16,454 bases of DNA from Glaciecola sp. UBA2563 (GCA_002340325.1 DDLV01000164.1:1-16454); one strand, 5' to 3'. Positions 8,616 through 16,048 are shown, counted from the first letter of the stretch. The notes: generated by a model from the letters alone, not told the origin. Program-made: numbers and translations.

Positions 8616-8921
8616 CTCAAATGGATAAAAAAAGTTCCTTTGTTGGGCGATTACTAATTGCCCGTTGTACTATTTGAATCACGTTTCCTATCCGATTCGT
8701 TTATCGGCTTCAAGTTGAAACTCTGTACTCGTGTAAAGAAAAATAAACAGGGTATTCTAGATCCCAACAGTTTACGCTAGCGATTTTAACGAATTATCTA
8801 CTTAAGTAGACCAATAACGAGCAAAGAGTTCTCATTAAACTATAGATTGATATTGAGAACGAGCTTTATCTGTAAACAGAAAGATGCCATATTTGAATAA
8901 CATGTTTGGAGTTATTGATTT
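8616..8921. other. Divergent intergenic region with an imperfect palindrome
   Basis: This 306-base region separates the minus-strand nucleotidase/cyclase pair from the plus-strand deiminase operon. GGGCGATTACTAATTGCCC at 8645-8663 is a 19-base near-perfect dyad with one mismatched pair, 30 bases upstream of the minus-strand start, and could be an operator. A weak plus-strand promoter is possible, TTGATA (8847-8852) with TGTAAA (8871-8876), spacer 18. I found no open frame or RNA gene here. Confidence 0.35.
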
Positions 8922-9962
8922 ATGTGTACCTGTTTTGAAACTGCGATAAGATCCATTTTCTCCGGTCTACTATTATCCTGTAGCTCGTTTTTTATGGTTG
9001 ATGCAAATAATACAATAGAAGAACTAATTGTGCTGGCATCGCCGACGTCTGAATATAAGTATTATGCAGAAGTCGAGAGTGATATTTTTGATTTCCATGT
9101 AAATTTTGCAAATCAGGTTTCAAAGTACGATCGTGTAATAGTATTAACTGATGAGGACCGCGCTGATGATTACATAGAATCGTTAGGCGAGGAAAGCGTC
9201 CTTATTATGCCAATGTTGGATATCTGGATGCGAGATTTCACCCTATCAAATACGCGTTCTCCAATTATGTTTCGCTACACTGCAGCGGCACAGGATAATC
9301 AAGCTGTCGCTGATGAAGTTCAAGCACAATTTTACGATTTTGCAATAGCAGCCGGCCTTCGATTTGAAGAAAGTGACTTGTTGAATGACGGCGGAAATAT
9401 AGTAGACGATTATGCTGGAAATTTGGTTGTCAGCACTAAGTTCCTTGACGATAACAATCTAACTGAGACTGAAGCACGCGAGATACTTACATCATATTCA
9501 TCCATTAATAATATTGCATTTATAGAAGCAGACGAGCAGGGTGGGCTAGAGCATGCAGATGGCGTTGTCAGTTTTATAGACAGAAATACGCTGGTTATCA
9601 ATAGCTATCCAGAAGACAAAGGATATGCTGAAAAGTTAAAAGCCGATCTTAAACGCGGGTTACCTGACGTTATTATCCACGAAATTCCCACGCCTTATGA
9701 CGATAGTCAAATATTCGATAATCGATTTGGCTCAGCCTGTGGTCTGTATACCAATGCATTGGTGACGCCGAATAGAATTTATCTGCCGCAGTTCGGTGTG
9801 CCAGAAGATAAAACAGTATTGGAACTTATTAGATCACTGAGTACGAAAGAAGTTATTCCAATTAATTCTGAACGAATCTGCACTATGGGAGGAGGTGTCC
9901 GCTGTATGTCTTGGCAGCTTCGTGGCAAAAACGCAGAAACGCTTTTAGAACGTTACTTTTAG
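8922..9962 (+). CDS. Probable exported agmatine / peptidyl-arginine deiminase-family protein
   Basis: Belongs by motif to the guanidino-group-modifying superfamily (agmatine deiminase / bacterial PAD type), which converts a guanidino group to a ureido group through a Cys nucleophile. Visible active-site blocks: DIWMRD (100-105), DGGN (156-159, usually EGGN), the H-x-D pair H211-A-D213 in LEHADGVVSF, and the nucleophile block GGGVRCMS with C328. The family usually has His just before that Cys; here it is Arg327. The 346-residue length is close to the family norm. The N-terminus is hydrophobic (about 11-28) with a lipobox-like LLSC ending at Cys20, so it may be a secreted lipoprotein, whereas classical agmatine deiminases are cytoplasmic. 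GGAG lies 10 bases before the ATG. It is co-directional with the SIS gene 11 bases downstream. The substrate (agmatine, arginine or peptidyl-arginine) is undetermined. Confidence 0.8.
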   Translation: MCTCFETAIRSIFSGLLLSCSSFFMVDANNTIEELIVLASPTSEYKYYAEVESDIFDFHVNFANQVSKYDRVIVLTDEDRADDYIESLGEESVLIMPMLDIWMRDFTLSNTRSPIMFRYTAAAQDNQAVADEVQAQFYDFAIAAGLRFEESDLLNDGGNIVDDYAGNLVVSTKFLDDNNLTETEAREILTSYSSINNIAFIEADEQGGLEHADGVVSFIDRNTLVINSYPEDKGYAEKLKADLKRGLPDVIIHEIPTPYDDSQIFDNRFGSACGLYTNALVTPNRIYLPQFGVPEDKTVLELIRSLSTKEVIPINSERICTMGGGVRCMSWQLRGKNAETLLERYF

Positions 9963-9973
9963 GGGCTGTTTTG

Positions 9974-10972
9974 ATGGCTAAGAAAAGCTTAATGCACATA
10001 GAAGCATGTCAAACACCAGAGGTTATACGTAGGCAACTTAGCGAAAATCAGCGTCGCTGTGAGGAAATAATTCAGTATTTACGTACCATGCCTATTTCCA
10101 TGATATTGATGATTGGTCGAGGCACCTCAGACCATGCAGGTGTTTATGCAAAATATCTTTTTGAAGTAGGGCTTGGCATACCTGTTTGTTCTGCTGCGCC
10201 TTCTGTTGCGGGTGTATTCAACCGTCGATTATCACTTCGAAACTGCCTCGCAATTGTCGTTTCCCAATCTGGTCAAAGTCCAGACATTATTAAACAAACC
10301 CAATACGCCAAAGAAGGCGGTGCAATCACACTTGCAATTGTCAATGATGTGATGTCACCCGTTGCTGAAGCTGCAGATTTTGTATTACCAATGTTGGCAG
10401 GAGATGAAAAGGCTGTTGCCGCAACCAAAAGCTATCTGGCAAGTTTGGCTGCACTTTGTTATTTTTATGCCGTTTGGAAAAAAGACAGCGCCTTAATCGA
10501 TAAACTTACTTTACTTCCAGACATCATGCGACAAGCACAAGATGAAGGTCCTCGAATAAGCCCGAAGGATCTGAGCGGCATCAATAAGTGTGTCGTGCTT
10601 GGTAGGGGGTTTGGTTATGCTGTGGCAAGAGAAGTTGCACTGAAGCTGAAAGAAGTGTTGGGTATTCTTGCTGAATCTTACAGTAGTGCAGAATTCCTTC
10701 ATGGACCTATAACACTTGCATACAATGGGCTGCTTGTTATAGATATCAACATTCAGGATGAAACCTACAACTCACATGTCTCACAATTAGTTGACATCAA
10801 GTCGAGAGGGGCAACGGTAATCGATATTTCGGTAGATGCGTGCATTCACCCAAGACTTGATGCACTCGTACTAATGCAAAGGTTCTATCTGGACATTGAA
10901 GCGATCGCCGTTGTTTATGGAAATGATCCAGATGCGCCAATTGGTCTGAAAAAAATTACTGAAACACTGTAA
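9974..10972 (+). CDS. SIS-domain aminosugar-phosphate deaminase, NagB-II / AgaS-like (GlmS C-domain homologue)
   Basis: Likely a cytoplasmic glucosamine-6-phosphate (or related aminosugar phosphate) deaminase/isomerase. The 332-residue protein corresponds to the two SIS domains of GlmS without the glutaminase domain. Landmarks: IGRGTSDHAG (47-56), the sugar-phosphate loop SQSGQSPD (97-104), AATKSY (149-154), the second SIS domain beginning VLGRGFGY, ESYSSAEFLHGP (234-245), and the characteristic C-terminus NDPDAPIGLKKITETL. The ATG at 9974 is chosen for AGGGG seven bases upstream; longer in-frame starts would run back into the deiminase gene. It forms an operon with the preceding gene. No nagA, nagK or transporter is present, so its exact substrate cannot be assigned from context. 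Confidence 0.88.
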   Translation: MAKKSLMHIEACQTPEVIRRQLSENQRRCEEIIQYLRTMPISMILMIGRGTSDHAGVYAKYLFEVGLGIPVCSAAPSVAGVFNRRLSLRNCLAIVVSQSGQSPDIIKQTQYAKEGGAITLAIVNDVMSPVAEAADFVLPMLAGDEKAVAATKSYLASLAALCYFYAVWKKDSALIDKLTLLPDIMRQAQDEGPRISPKDLSGINKCVVLGRGFGYAVAREVALKLKEVLGILAESYSSAEFLHGPITLAYNGLLVIDINIQDETYNSHVSQLVDIKSRGATVIDISVDACIHPRLDALVLMQRFYLDIEAIAVVYGNDPDAPIGLKKITETL

Positions 10973-11165
10973 GTTTAGCCATGGATTGTAATCTACAATT
11001 ACCTATTTTTACTTTTGTCGGTTTATGCCTTTGTTGTCAGTCTGTTTTTAGGCGATAAGTCTTAGACATTTCCAACAATAAACATGTGGTTTTCTAGTAT
11101 TATGTACAGTCGAATTAGTGGAAGGCTCGTTTTAAATTTATCTTTGATTATATGGAGTATAGCTG

Positions 11166-13148
11166 ATGAAGGTATGGCTAGGTGACAAGGAATTTATTTA
11201 TGACGATGAAAAATCTGTCCTAATTAAGGGCAAAAACGAGATCGCACTAAAACCAAAAGAGAATCAAGTCTTAAAGTTCCTCATTCAGTCTGAAGAGACG
11301 CAGCCAAACAACAAAATTTTGCTGGAAGTATGGAAAACAAAGCACAAATCCATTGATGTGGTGAAGGGTGTCGTTAAAGATCTGCGAAAAAAGTTAGAAG
11401 ATCCTGCACATGGTTCAAAATATATCCGAACGATCAAAGGCGAAGATAGCGGTTACAAATTTATCGCAAACGTTAGCGAAGTTGGTGAGGACAGTAACAA
11501 CCGTCTCTTCAACAAAAACATGGATTTGATGTACGCATTTGCATCACTCGTGTTAATAGTATGCGCTATATTTATTGGTGACGAACACGCTCCCGGTAGC
11601 AGTCGTGACGCCGAAAAAGAAGTTTTTATTGAAGCGATTAATATTCCCTATCGATGGTACTCTGATATCAATCAGTCTAATGATGGCGTTTATTTCGCGT
11701 TACTTGGAAACGAAGTGGGGCAGCCTGCTCAGAATCTCTATGTGCATAAAAACGCTGCAAATGCGGCAATGGTCTATTATGCGGACAACGTAGTTTCTTC
11801 GGTATTCGACCATGAATCAACAAGTATCTATTATGTTGTGATTGATGACACTGGATGCAGCATTCATCGTCATTTCCTCGCCGAAGTTCGAACAACGCTT
11901 ATTGCAAAATGCTCTGGCAAAGACAATGATGTAAGCATCGACCTGTCAAATGATGGAATGCATCTTTTTGTTGCTGAAAATGACAGGAGTGAATTACCAA
12001 GAAGTTTATATCAATATGACGTTTCAACAGGTATCCGAAAACTAATTATCGATACAGATTCAAGCGGTGCTGGTATATATCGCGTCTTTACGATTCCAGG
12101 GCAAAATCAAATCATCACCTTTGAAACCATGAGTTGGATGAATGGGATAATAAGAAAACACGATCTTATTAACCATTCCAGCGAACACATCGCGGCATTT
12201 GATCTACTGCTCTTAGATGCCGCAGTCTTCAGCGATCGTATCGTTGTGAAGGGTCAAGGTAATCGGCTAATAAGTTATTTATTTGATACTAAACAAGCTA
12301 GCGAGATTTTGGGAATTCAGTCGCAACCCATTTATTCCCCAAGCCGCGGTTTGGACGATTCCATTAACTACATCTCGGGCGAACCCGTTAATATCGAAAT
12401 AGTTAATGCAATGACTGGCGAAAAACTGACCCGTAACCATGTAGATTACTACCCCGTCATGCTGGATAACACTCTGTATTTTGGAAGTAGACGTGGTGGA
12501 ACAGACCAAATTTGGAAAATCAGTAACAACATCCTGACATTGACTGTGGCGAATGAGGAAAAATCGCCGATTATGTCGTTTGATGTTGTTCGACACAGAG
12601 ACAATGAAATCATTGCCACCTCTTATACCAACGGTATTGCTATTTCAGTTAACAGTTCAGTCATTAACACAGAATGCAGTAACCAGTCAGATGGCGTTCA
12701 TGGTCAGCTTAACGCATCTGGAGAAAAACTGCTTTACGGGATCAAACGCGGAGACATTTACCAAATTTTTGAATGTAACCTAAAAACGGGCGAAACAATT
12801 AAGGTTTCTGAACGGGCATCAACACTGGCATTTTACGACACTGGTGACGTTGTCTACTTAGTTGATTATGTGCGATCTGAACTCGTCAAAAAAACGCAAG
12901 ACGCAGAGACTGTAATTGCTTCTGATATAAAAATTGGGCACCCACACCATGTGCAGATTTTAGATGAAAAGCTCTTTTACTCAAAAGAGCATTCACCTTT
13001 TATCTATTCTATTGATTTAATAACATTTGAGAAATTCAAAACGGACACTCAAATCAACCCTTCCTTCACCTTTGACGACCAGAACCATGTAATTACGACT
13101 GTCCTCACTAACGTCAATACAATTCCTATGTCGCTGAAAATTAGATAG
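11166..13148 (+). CDS. ToxR/CadC-type transmembrane transcriptional regulator with beta-propeller-like sensor region
   Basis: The N-terminal region (about 1-100) reads as an OmpR/PhoB-type winged helix: LKPKENQVLKFLIQ, then the recognition-helix segment VVKGVVKDLRKKLEDP, then the hairpin YIRTIKGEDSGYKF. No receiver domain precedes it. One membrane span follows (about 120-138), and the remaining 520 residues would be periplasmic. They show repeated strands with motifs such as SLYQYDVSTGIRKL, SRRGGTDQIWKI and IFECNLKTGETIKV, typical of TolB-like beta-propellers. This is the CadC architecture: a membrane-anchored DNA-binding domain controlled by a periplasmic sensor. GGAG lies eight bases before the ATG. 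It stands alone in its orientation block. Its target may be the adjacent small secreted-peptide gene, since a perfect palindrome lies between them. The ligand is unknown. Confidence 0.87.
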   Translation: MKVWLGDKEFIYDDEKSVLIKGKNEIALKPKENQVLKFLIQSEETQPNNKILLEVWKTKHKSIDVVKGVVKDLRKKLEDPAHGSKYIRTIKGEDSGYKFIANVSEVGEDSNNRLFNKNMDLMYAFASLVLIVCAIFIGDEHAPGSSRDAEKEVFIEAINIPYRWYSDINQSNDGVYFALLGNEVGQPAQNLYVHKNAANAAMVYYADNVVSSVFDHESTSIYYVVIDDTGCSIHRHFLAEVRTTLIAKCSGKDNDVSIDLSNDGMHLFVAENDRSELPRSLYQYDVSTGIRKLIIDTDSSGAGIYRVFTIPGQNQIITFETMSWMNGIIRKHDLINHSSEHIAAFDLLLLDAAVFSDRIVVKGQGNRLISYLFDTKQASEILGIQSQPIYSPSRGLDDSINYISGEPVNIEIVNAMTGEKLTRNHVDYYPVMLDNTLYFGSRRGGTDQIWKISNNILTLTVANEEKSPIMSFDVVRHRDNEIIATSYTNGIAISVNSSVINTECSNQSDGVHGQLNASGEKLLYGIKRGDIYQIFECNLKTGETIKVSERASTLAFYDTGDVVYLVDYVRSELVKKTQDAETVIASDIKIGHPHHVQILDEKLFYSKEHSPFIYSIDLITFEKFKTDTQINPSFTFDDQNHVITTVLTNVNTIPMSLKIR

Positions 13149-13161
13149 TTATTTGTTTTTT

Positions 13162-13177
13162 CACGTGAATTCACGTG
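13162..13177. promoter_or_regulatory. Perfect 16-bp palindrome, candidate operator
   Basis: CACGTGAATTCACGTG is a perfect dyad. It lies 14 bases after the regulator gene and about 80 bases before the small peptide gene. Its T-run is on the upstream side, so it does not look like a plus-strand terminator. Binding by the adjacent CadC-like regulator is a guess from proximity. Confidence 0.4.
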
Positions 13178-13258
13178 CAACCAAGTTCCTCAGTATTTTA
13201 ATCTGTCTTTCAGTTTCGTATTGTTGTGGCGCATGTTGAAAAACGATAGAGGAACGTT

Positions 13259-13447
13259 GTGAAGAACATACATAAATTATTGCTACTCATGATTGTTGCG
13301 GGAATGATTTCGTTCCCGGTGACACCGACAACTACGCCAACGAATGCAGTAGAAAAAGAAAACGCACTGACTGAGTCGACTCGATTAAACGCAAAAAAAG
13401 TGCAAATGTGTCAACCTTTCCCAAGGTGTTTGATCTGGCCACCTTAA
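13259..13447 (+). CDS. Small secreted peptide, possible -1 frameshift product or broken gene
   Basis: Starts at GTG with AGAGGA seven bases upstream. The N-terminus is a convincing signal peptide: MKNIHK, hydrophobic core LLLLMIVAGMISF, and a possible cleavage after TPTNA (residue 30). In the zero frame the product is 62 residues ending in CQPFPRCLIWPP, with two Cys (50 and 56). A run of seven A (13393-13399), in phase as A AAA AAA, follows codon 45. A -1 slip there continues for 25 codons to a TAA at 13474-13476, giving a 72-residue protein whose tail, containing VFDLATLKRQGIFIEF, looks more like ordinary protein than the Trp/Pro-rich zero-frame end. This could be programmed frameshifting, an indel mutation or a sequencing error. 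No family is recognised. Confidence 0.55.
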   Translation: MKNIHKLLLLMIVAGMISFPVTPTTTPTNAVEKENALTESTRLNAKKVQMCQPFPRCLIWPP

Positions 13448-13855
13448 AGCGCCAAGGCATCTTCATTGAGTTTTAATAGAAAAGCTCTAAGAAGCGTTGT
13501 AAGAGTCCTACCGGCCAAATTTGTTTTGGGTGCGCGTTAACAGTATCAATGGCACACACTCAGCAGACTGGCCGTTTATTTATGCAAGCACGATACGGAA
13601 TGTTTAGCTTACTACAACAAAAATGGAACAGTCGTTAATGATGGGGTACGGATTGATTTTACCTCTCTTACCCAATCGCAATGTCTATCAGCGTTTATCT
13701 ATCTCCTTTCTCAAGAGAGTGCAAAAGTGCACGAAACGTTTGTCTAGTTCGACGCTACAACACATCAAGCAACGTTAGATAGGCAGTGAACCTTCGATTT
13801 ACCAACAGTATCGTCATTTAAGTTTTTGTCCTGCTATGAGTAAATAGAACTAATA
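13448..13855 (+). pseudogene. Gene-poor stretch with overlapping open-frame remnants
   Basis: There is no complete gene with a normal start here, but fragments look coding. One plus-strand frame is open for 68 codons (13541-13744) without ATG, GTG or TTG and contains KHDTECLAYYNKNGTVVNDG followed by LSQESAKVHETF. A second frame is open from 13480 to 13635 and contains SPTGQICFGCAL. The third has NLFWVRVNSINGTH before stopping near 13609. The switch of plausible frames over a short distance is what a decayed small gene looks like, but chance open frames cannot be excluded. No tRNA or repeat is visible. Confidence 0.3.
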
Positions 13856-14155
13856 ATGAACATAATAAAATTGAGTTTACCGGTATTTGTCTCAAGAAAA
13901 CGAATTTTAATTAACAATAAGGAAAAACTTGGGACTGATCTTGTGTCCGAATCTATGGATCCGGAAATTAAAATTTTTCATTTATACCCAATGTTAGAAG
14001 ACACACCATCTGAATGGAATCGTTTGTATATCGCTGAATTAAAAGACGGTAGATATCGTGTAATTATTGGCAACCATGAGATTACAACTACCGAAATCAG
14101 TGTTGCAGAAAAGCATCTGTACTACCGCCTGTATATCCCTCTCCATGAAGGCTAG
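13856..14155 (+). CDS. Hypothetical protein, 99 residues
   Basis: A small soluble protein with no signal peptide or membrane span, and no family that I recognise. The second half (about 45-99) alternates charged and hydrophobic residues in a beta-rich pattern, including RLYIAELKDGRYRVIIGNHE and HLYYRLYIPLHEG. The first 25 residues are basic. No ribosome-binding sequence precedes the ATG at 13856; an in-frame GTG near residue 30 or the ATG at residue 34 could be the real start, or the gene may be a remnant. It sits in a low-density accessory stretch and ends about 45 bases before a strong inverted repeat that may terminate it. Confidence 0.45.
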   Translation: MNIIKLSLPVFVSRKRILINNKEKLGTDLVSESMDPEIKIFHLYPMLEDTPSEWNRLYIAELKDGRYRVIIGNHEITTTEISVAEKHLYYRLYIPLHEG

Positions 14156-14197
14156 TTGTCAAGCTCAATGCGAATGACATTTAAAAAGCAGAAAGAC

Positions 14198-14239
14198 AGG
14201 CACTGTCATAACTGACAGTGCCTTTGTCAGTTATGACAG
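14198..14239. repeat. Nested inverted repeats: two mirror-image palindromes, terminator- or operator-like
   Basis: Positions 14198-14208 and 14213-14223 form an 11-bp perfect stem (AGGCACTGTCA) with a four-base loop. Alternatively 14203-14217 pairs perfectly with 14225-14239, a 15-bp stem with a seven-base loop, followed by TTTGTTT. Each arm is itself palindromic: TGTCATAACTGACA (14204-14217) and its exact reverse complement TGTCAGTTATGACA (14225-14238), 21 bases apart. The second fold can act as a rho-independent terminator of the upstream gene. The two-helical-turn spacing also suits a pair of protein-binding sites. Confidence 0.7.
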
Positions 14240-14429
14240 TTTGTTTAGAGATTAATATCCAATAGCTGATAAAAAGACATAAAAAAACAAAGAGATAAAA
14301 ATTTTAATAAAGTGGCACACTTACTGACATGTGGACTAATAAGAAATTTAGTTGATGCAAGTAATTGTCCTCATTAACCATCAGTATTCCATGGGAACGG
14401 CATGAGCATCTGAAGAAGGATGGCACCTT

Positions 14430-15872
14430 ATGTCTGAACATATCTCTATCAAAAACATAACACCGGTTGACGTAACAGAACCAAGCGTACGCATAAAGAA
14501 ACCGGACCATTCAAAAAGAAGTCGAATCTATGTTCGTTCTGTTAAAGGCCGCTTTGAAAACATACGGCGTAGTCTAGGTATTGTCATGATCGGCATGTTT
14601 GCTTTGGCACCGTGGCTCCAATATGACGGCCGACAGGCGTTACTTTTTGATATCGGCGAACAAAGGTTCAACCTATTTGGTTTGACACTATGGCCTCAAG
14701 ATTTAACGGTTGTTGCTTATTTACTCATTGTTTCGGCTTTTGCCTTATTTTTCGTCACGACGTTTGCGGGAAGAGTGTGGTGTGGGTTTACCTGTCCACA
14801 AACCGCGTGGACAAATATTTTTATTTGGTTTGAAGAAAAGTTCGAAGGACCTCGCAATAAACGAATCAAACTCGATCAGCGAAAACTCGATAAAGATAAG
14901 TTTTTTAGAAAATCAGCAAAGCACACCGCATGGGTTGCTGTTTCACTGCTCACGGCATTGAGTTTTGTAGGTTATTTCGTGCCTGTTAGAGAACTTTATG
15001 TCGATTTCTTTACCCTCGATGCCGGGTTTTGGACGGCATTTTGGGTGTTGTTTTTTACCGCATGCACTTACGGTAATGCCGGTTATATGCGAGAGATTAT
15101 GTGTACCCATATGTGCCCATATGCGCGTTTTCAATCTGCTATGTTCGATAAGGACACCTTTACAGTCTCTTATGATCTGGCACGGGGAGAAGCGCGTGGT
15201 CCAAGGCCAAGGAAGCTAACACTTGAACAGGTGCATGAAAAAGGTTTAGGAGAATGTATCGATTGCAACCTCTGCGTTCAGGTATGCCCAACCGGAATTG
15301 ATATCAGAAACGGTCTTCAGTACGAATGTATTAACTGCGGTGCATGTATCGATGCCTGTAACGGTATGATGAAGAAGATGGGATACCCTCAAGGATTAAT
15401 TAGCCTCAAATCCGAACATCAATTAGCAGGTGGTATCACCAAGATATTAAGGCCTAAACTGATTGGCTATGCTGTCGTTCTCACAATTATGAGTGCATTG
15501 TTGATGTTTGATATAACATCACGCGTTCCGCTTGAATTAGACATTATTCGCGATCGCAATGCGCTAGATCGCGAGACCAACATGGGCTTAATCGAAAATG
15601 TTTACACGTTAAAGGTGTTGAACAAAAGCCAGCAACAAAATACCTACAAGATCGAAGTTATCGGGATAGAAACGGCAGAACTTAAAGGAGAGCAAAACGT
15701 CACTGTCGATGCGGGCGGTGTCTATTCATTACCGATAAGTGTCTCGATTGATCCAGCATATTTAGAACAAGGCTCTCAAAAACTTTACTTTAAAGTCTCA
15801 ACTTTTGTTAACGGTGAATTAATTGAAACAACCGAACCGAGTACATTCATTTTTACCGGTCAATGGAATTGA
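14430..15872 (+). CDS. ccoG: Cytochrome c oxidase accessory protein CcoG (RdxA/FixG family), membrane Fe-S protein
   Basis: An inner-membrane polyferredoxin associated with cbb3 oxidase biogenesis; CcoG has been linked to copper reduction during assembly. The 480 residues show hydrophobic spans near 47-64, 91-111, 165-185, 197-212 and 342-360. There is an NapH/FixG-type pair of motifs, WCGFTCPQT (C118, C122) and CTHMCPYAR (C225, C229), then two 4Fe-4S ferredoxin motifs: C276/C279/C282/C286 and C300/C303/C306/C310. A C-terminal Ig-like extracytoplasmic domain (about 365-480) follows, as in FixG. AAGGA lies nine bases before the ATG. A weak FNR-like half-site, TTGAT at 14352-14356, lies upstream; its second half is poor. 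ccoNOPQ are not in the window, so this copy is separate from the oxidase structural genes here. Confidence 0.96.
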   Translation: MSEHISIKNITPVDVTEPSVRIKKPDHSKRSRIYVRSVKGRFENIRRSLGIVMIGMFALAPWLQYDGRQALLFDIGEQRFNLFGLTLWPQDLTVVAYLLIVSAFALFFVTTFAGRVWCGFTCPQTAWTNIFIWFEEKFEGPRNKRIKLDQRKLDKDKFFRKSAKHTAWVAVSLLTALSFVGYFVPVRELYVDFFTLDAGFWTAFWVLFFTACTYGNAGYMREIMCTHMCPYARFQSAMFDKDTFTVSYDLARGEARGPRPRKLTLEQVHEKGLGECIDCNLCVQVCPTGIDIRNGLQYECINCGACIDACNGMMKKMGYPQGLISLKSEHQLAGGITKILRPKLIGYAVVLTIMSALLMFDITSRVPLELDIIRDRNALDRETNMGLIENVYTLKVLNKSQQQNTYKIEVIGIETAELKGEQNVTVDAGGVYSLPISVSIDPAYLEQGSQKLYFKVSTFVNGELIETTEPSTFIFTGQWN

Positions 15873-15919
15873 TTACTCACCCTAACAAGTAATGACAAAC
15901 AACATAAAGGAAAAATAAA

Positions 15920-16048
15920 ATGTTAACTATGATTTTCAGTGATCCCGTCGTGTGGGGCTCTCTTTTGGGCATATTCATTATGCTTGTAATATGCGCTTAT
16001 TACGCTTATTTGTTTATCCACAAAAGTGCGCCTGAGCAAAACAATTAA
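15920..16048 (+). CDS. Small single-span membrane protein, DUF3149-like
   Basis: A 42-residue open frame with AAAGGA upstream, about nine bases before the ATG. The sequence begins MLTMIFSDPVVWGSL, continues as one hydrophobic helix (about 10-33) rich in I, L, V, Y and A, and ends with a short polar tail HKSAPEQNN. The size, the start resembling 'F-x-x-P-V' and the single span recall the DUF3149 family of tiny gammaproteobacterial membrane proteins, but I make that link from memory of the pattern only. It sits 47 bases after ccoG and 64 before the ferredoxin, in the same direction. It may be an accessory subunit of a membrane complex; its function is unknown. Confidence 0.7.
   Translation: MLTMIFSDPVVWGSLLGIFIMLVICAYYAYLFIHKSAPEQNN

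Noticed and set aside
10985..10999. ATTGTA-ATC-TACAAT hairpin after the SIS gene, followed by T-rich sequence, as a terminator
   Set aside because: The stem is only six base pairs and almost all A-T, the T-tract is interrupted, and similar dyads are expected by chance in AT-rich spacers.
12279..12596. 105-codon minus-strand open frame inside the CadC-like gene
   Set aside because: Antisense to a continuous, family-consistent coding region, with no independent ribosome site or recognisable product.
14352..14365. FNR box upstream of ccoG
   Set aside because: Only the left half TTGAT matches; the right half reads GTAAT instead of ATCAA, too weak to call.
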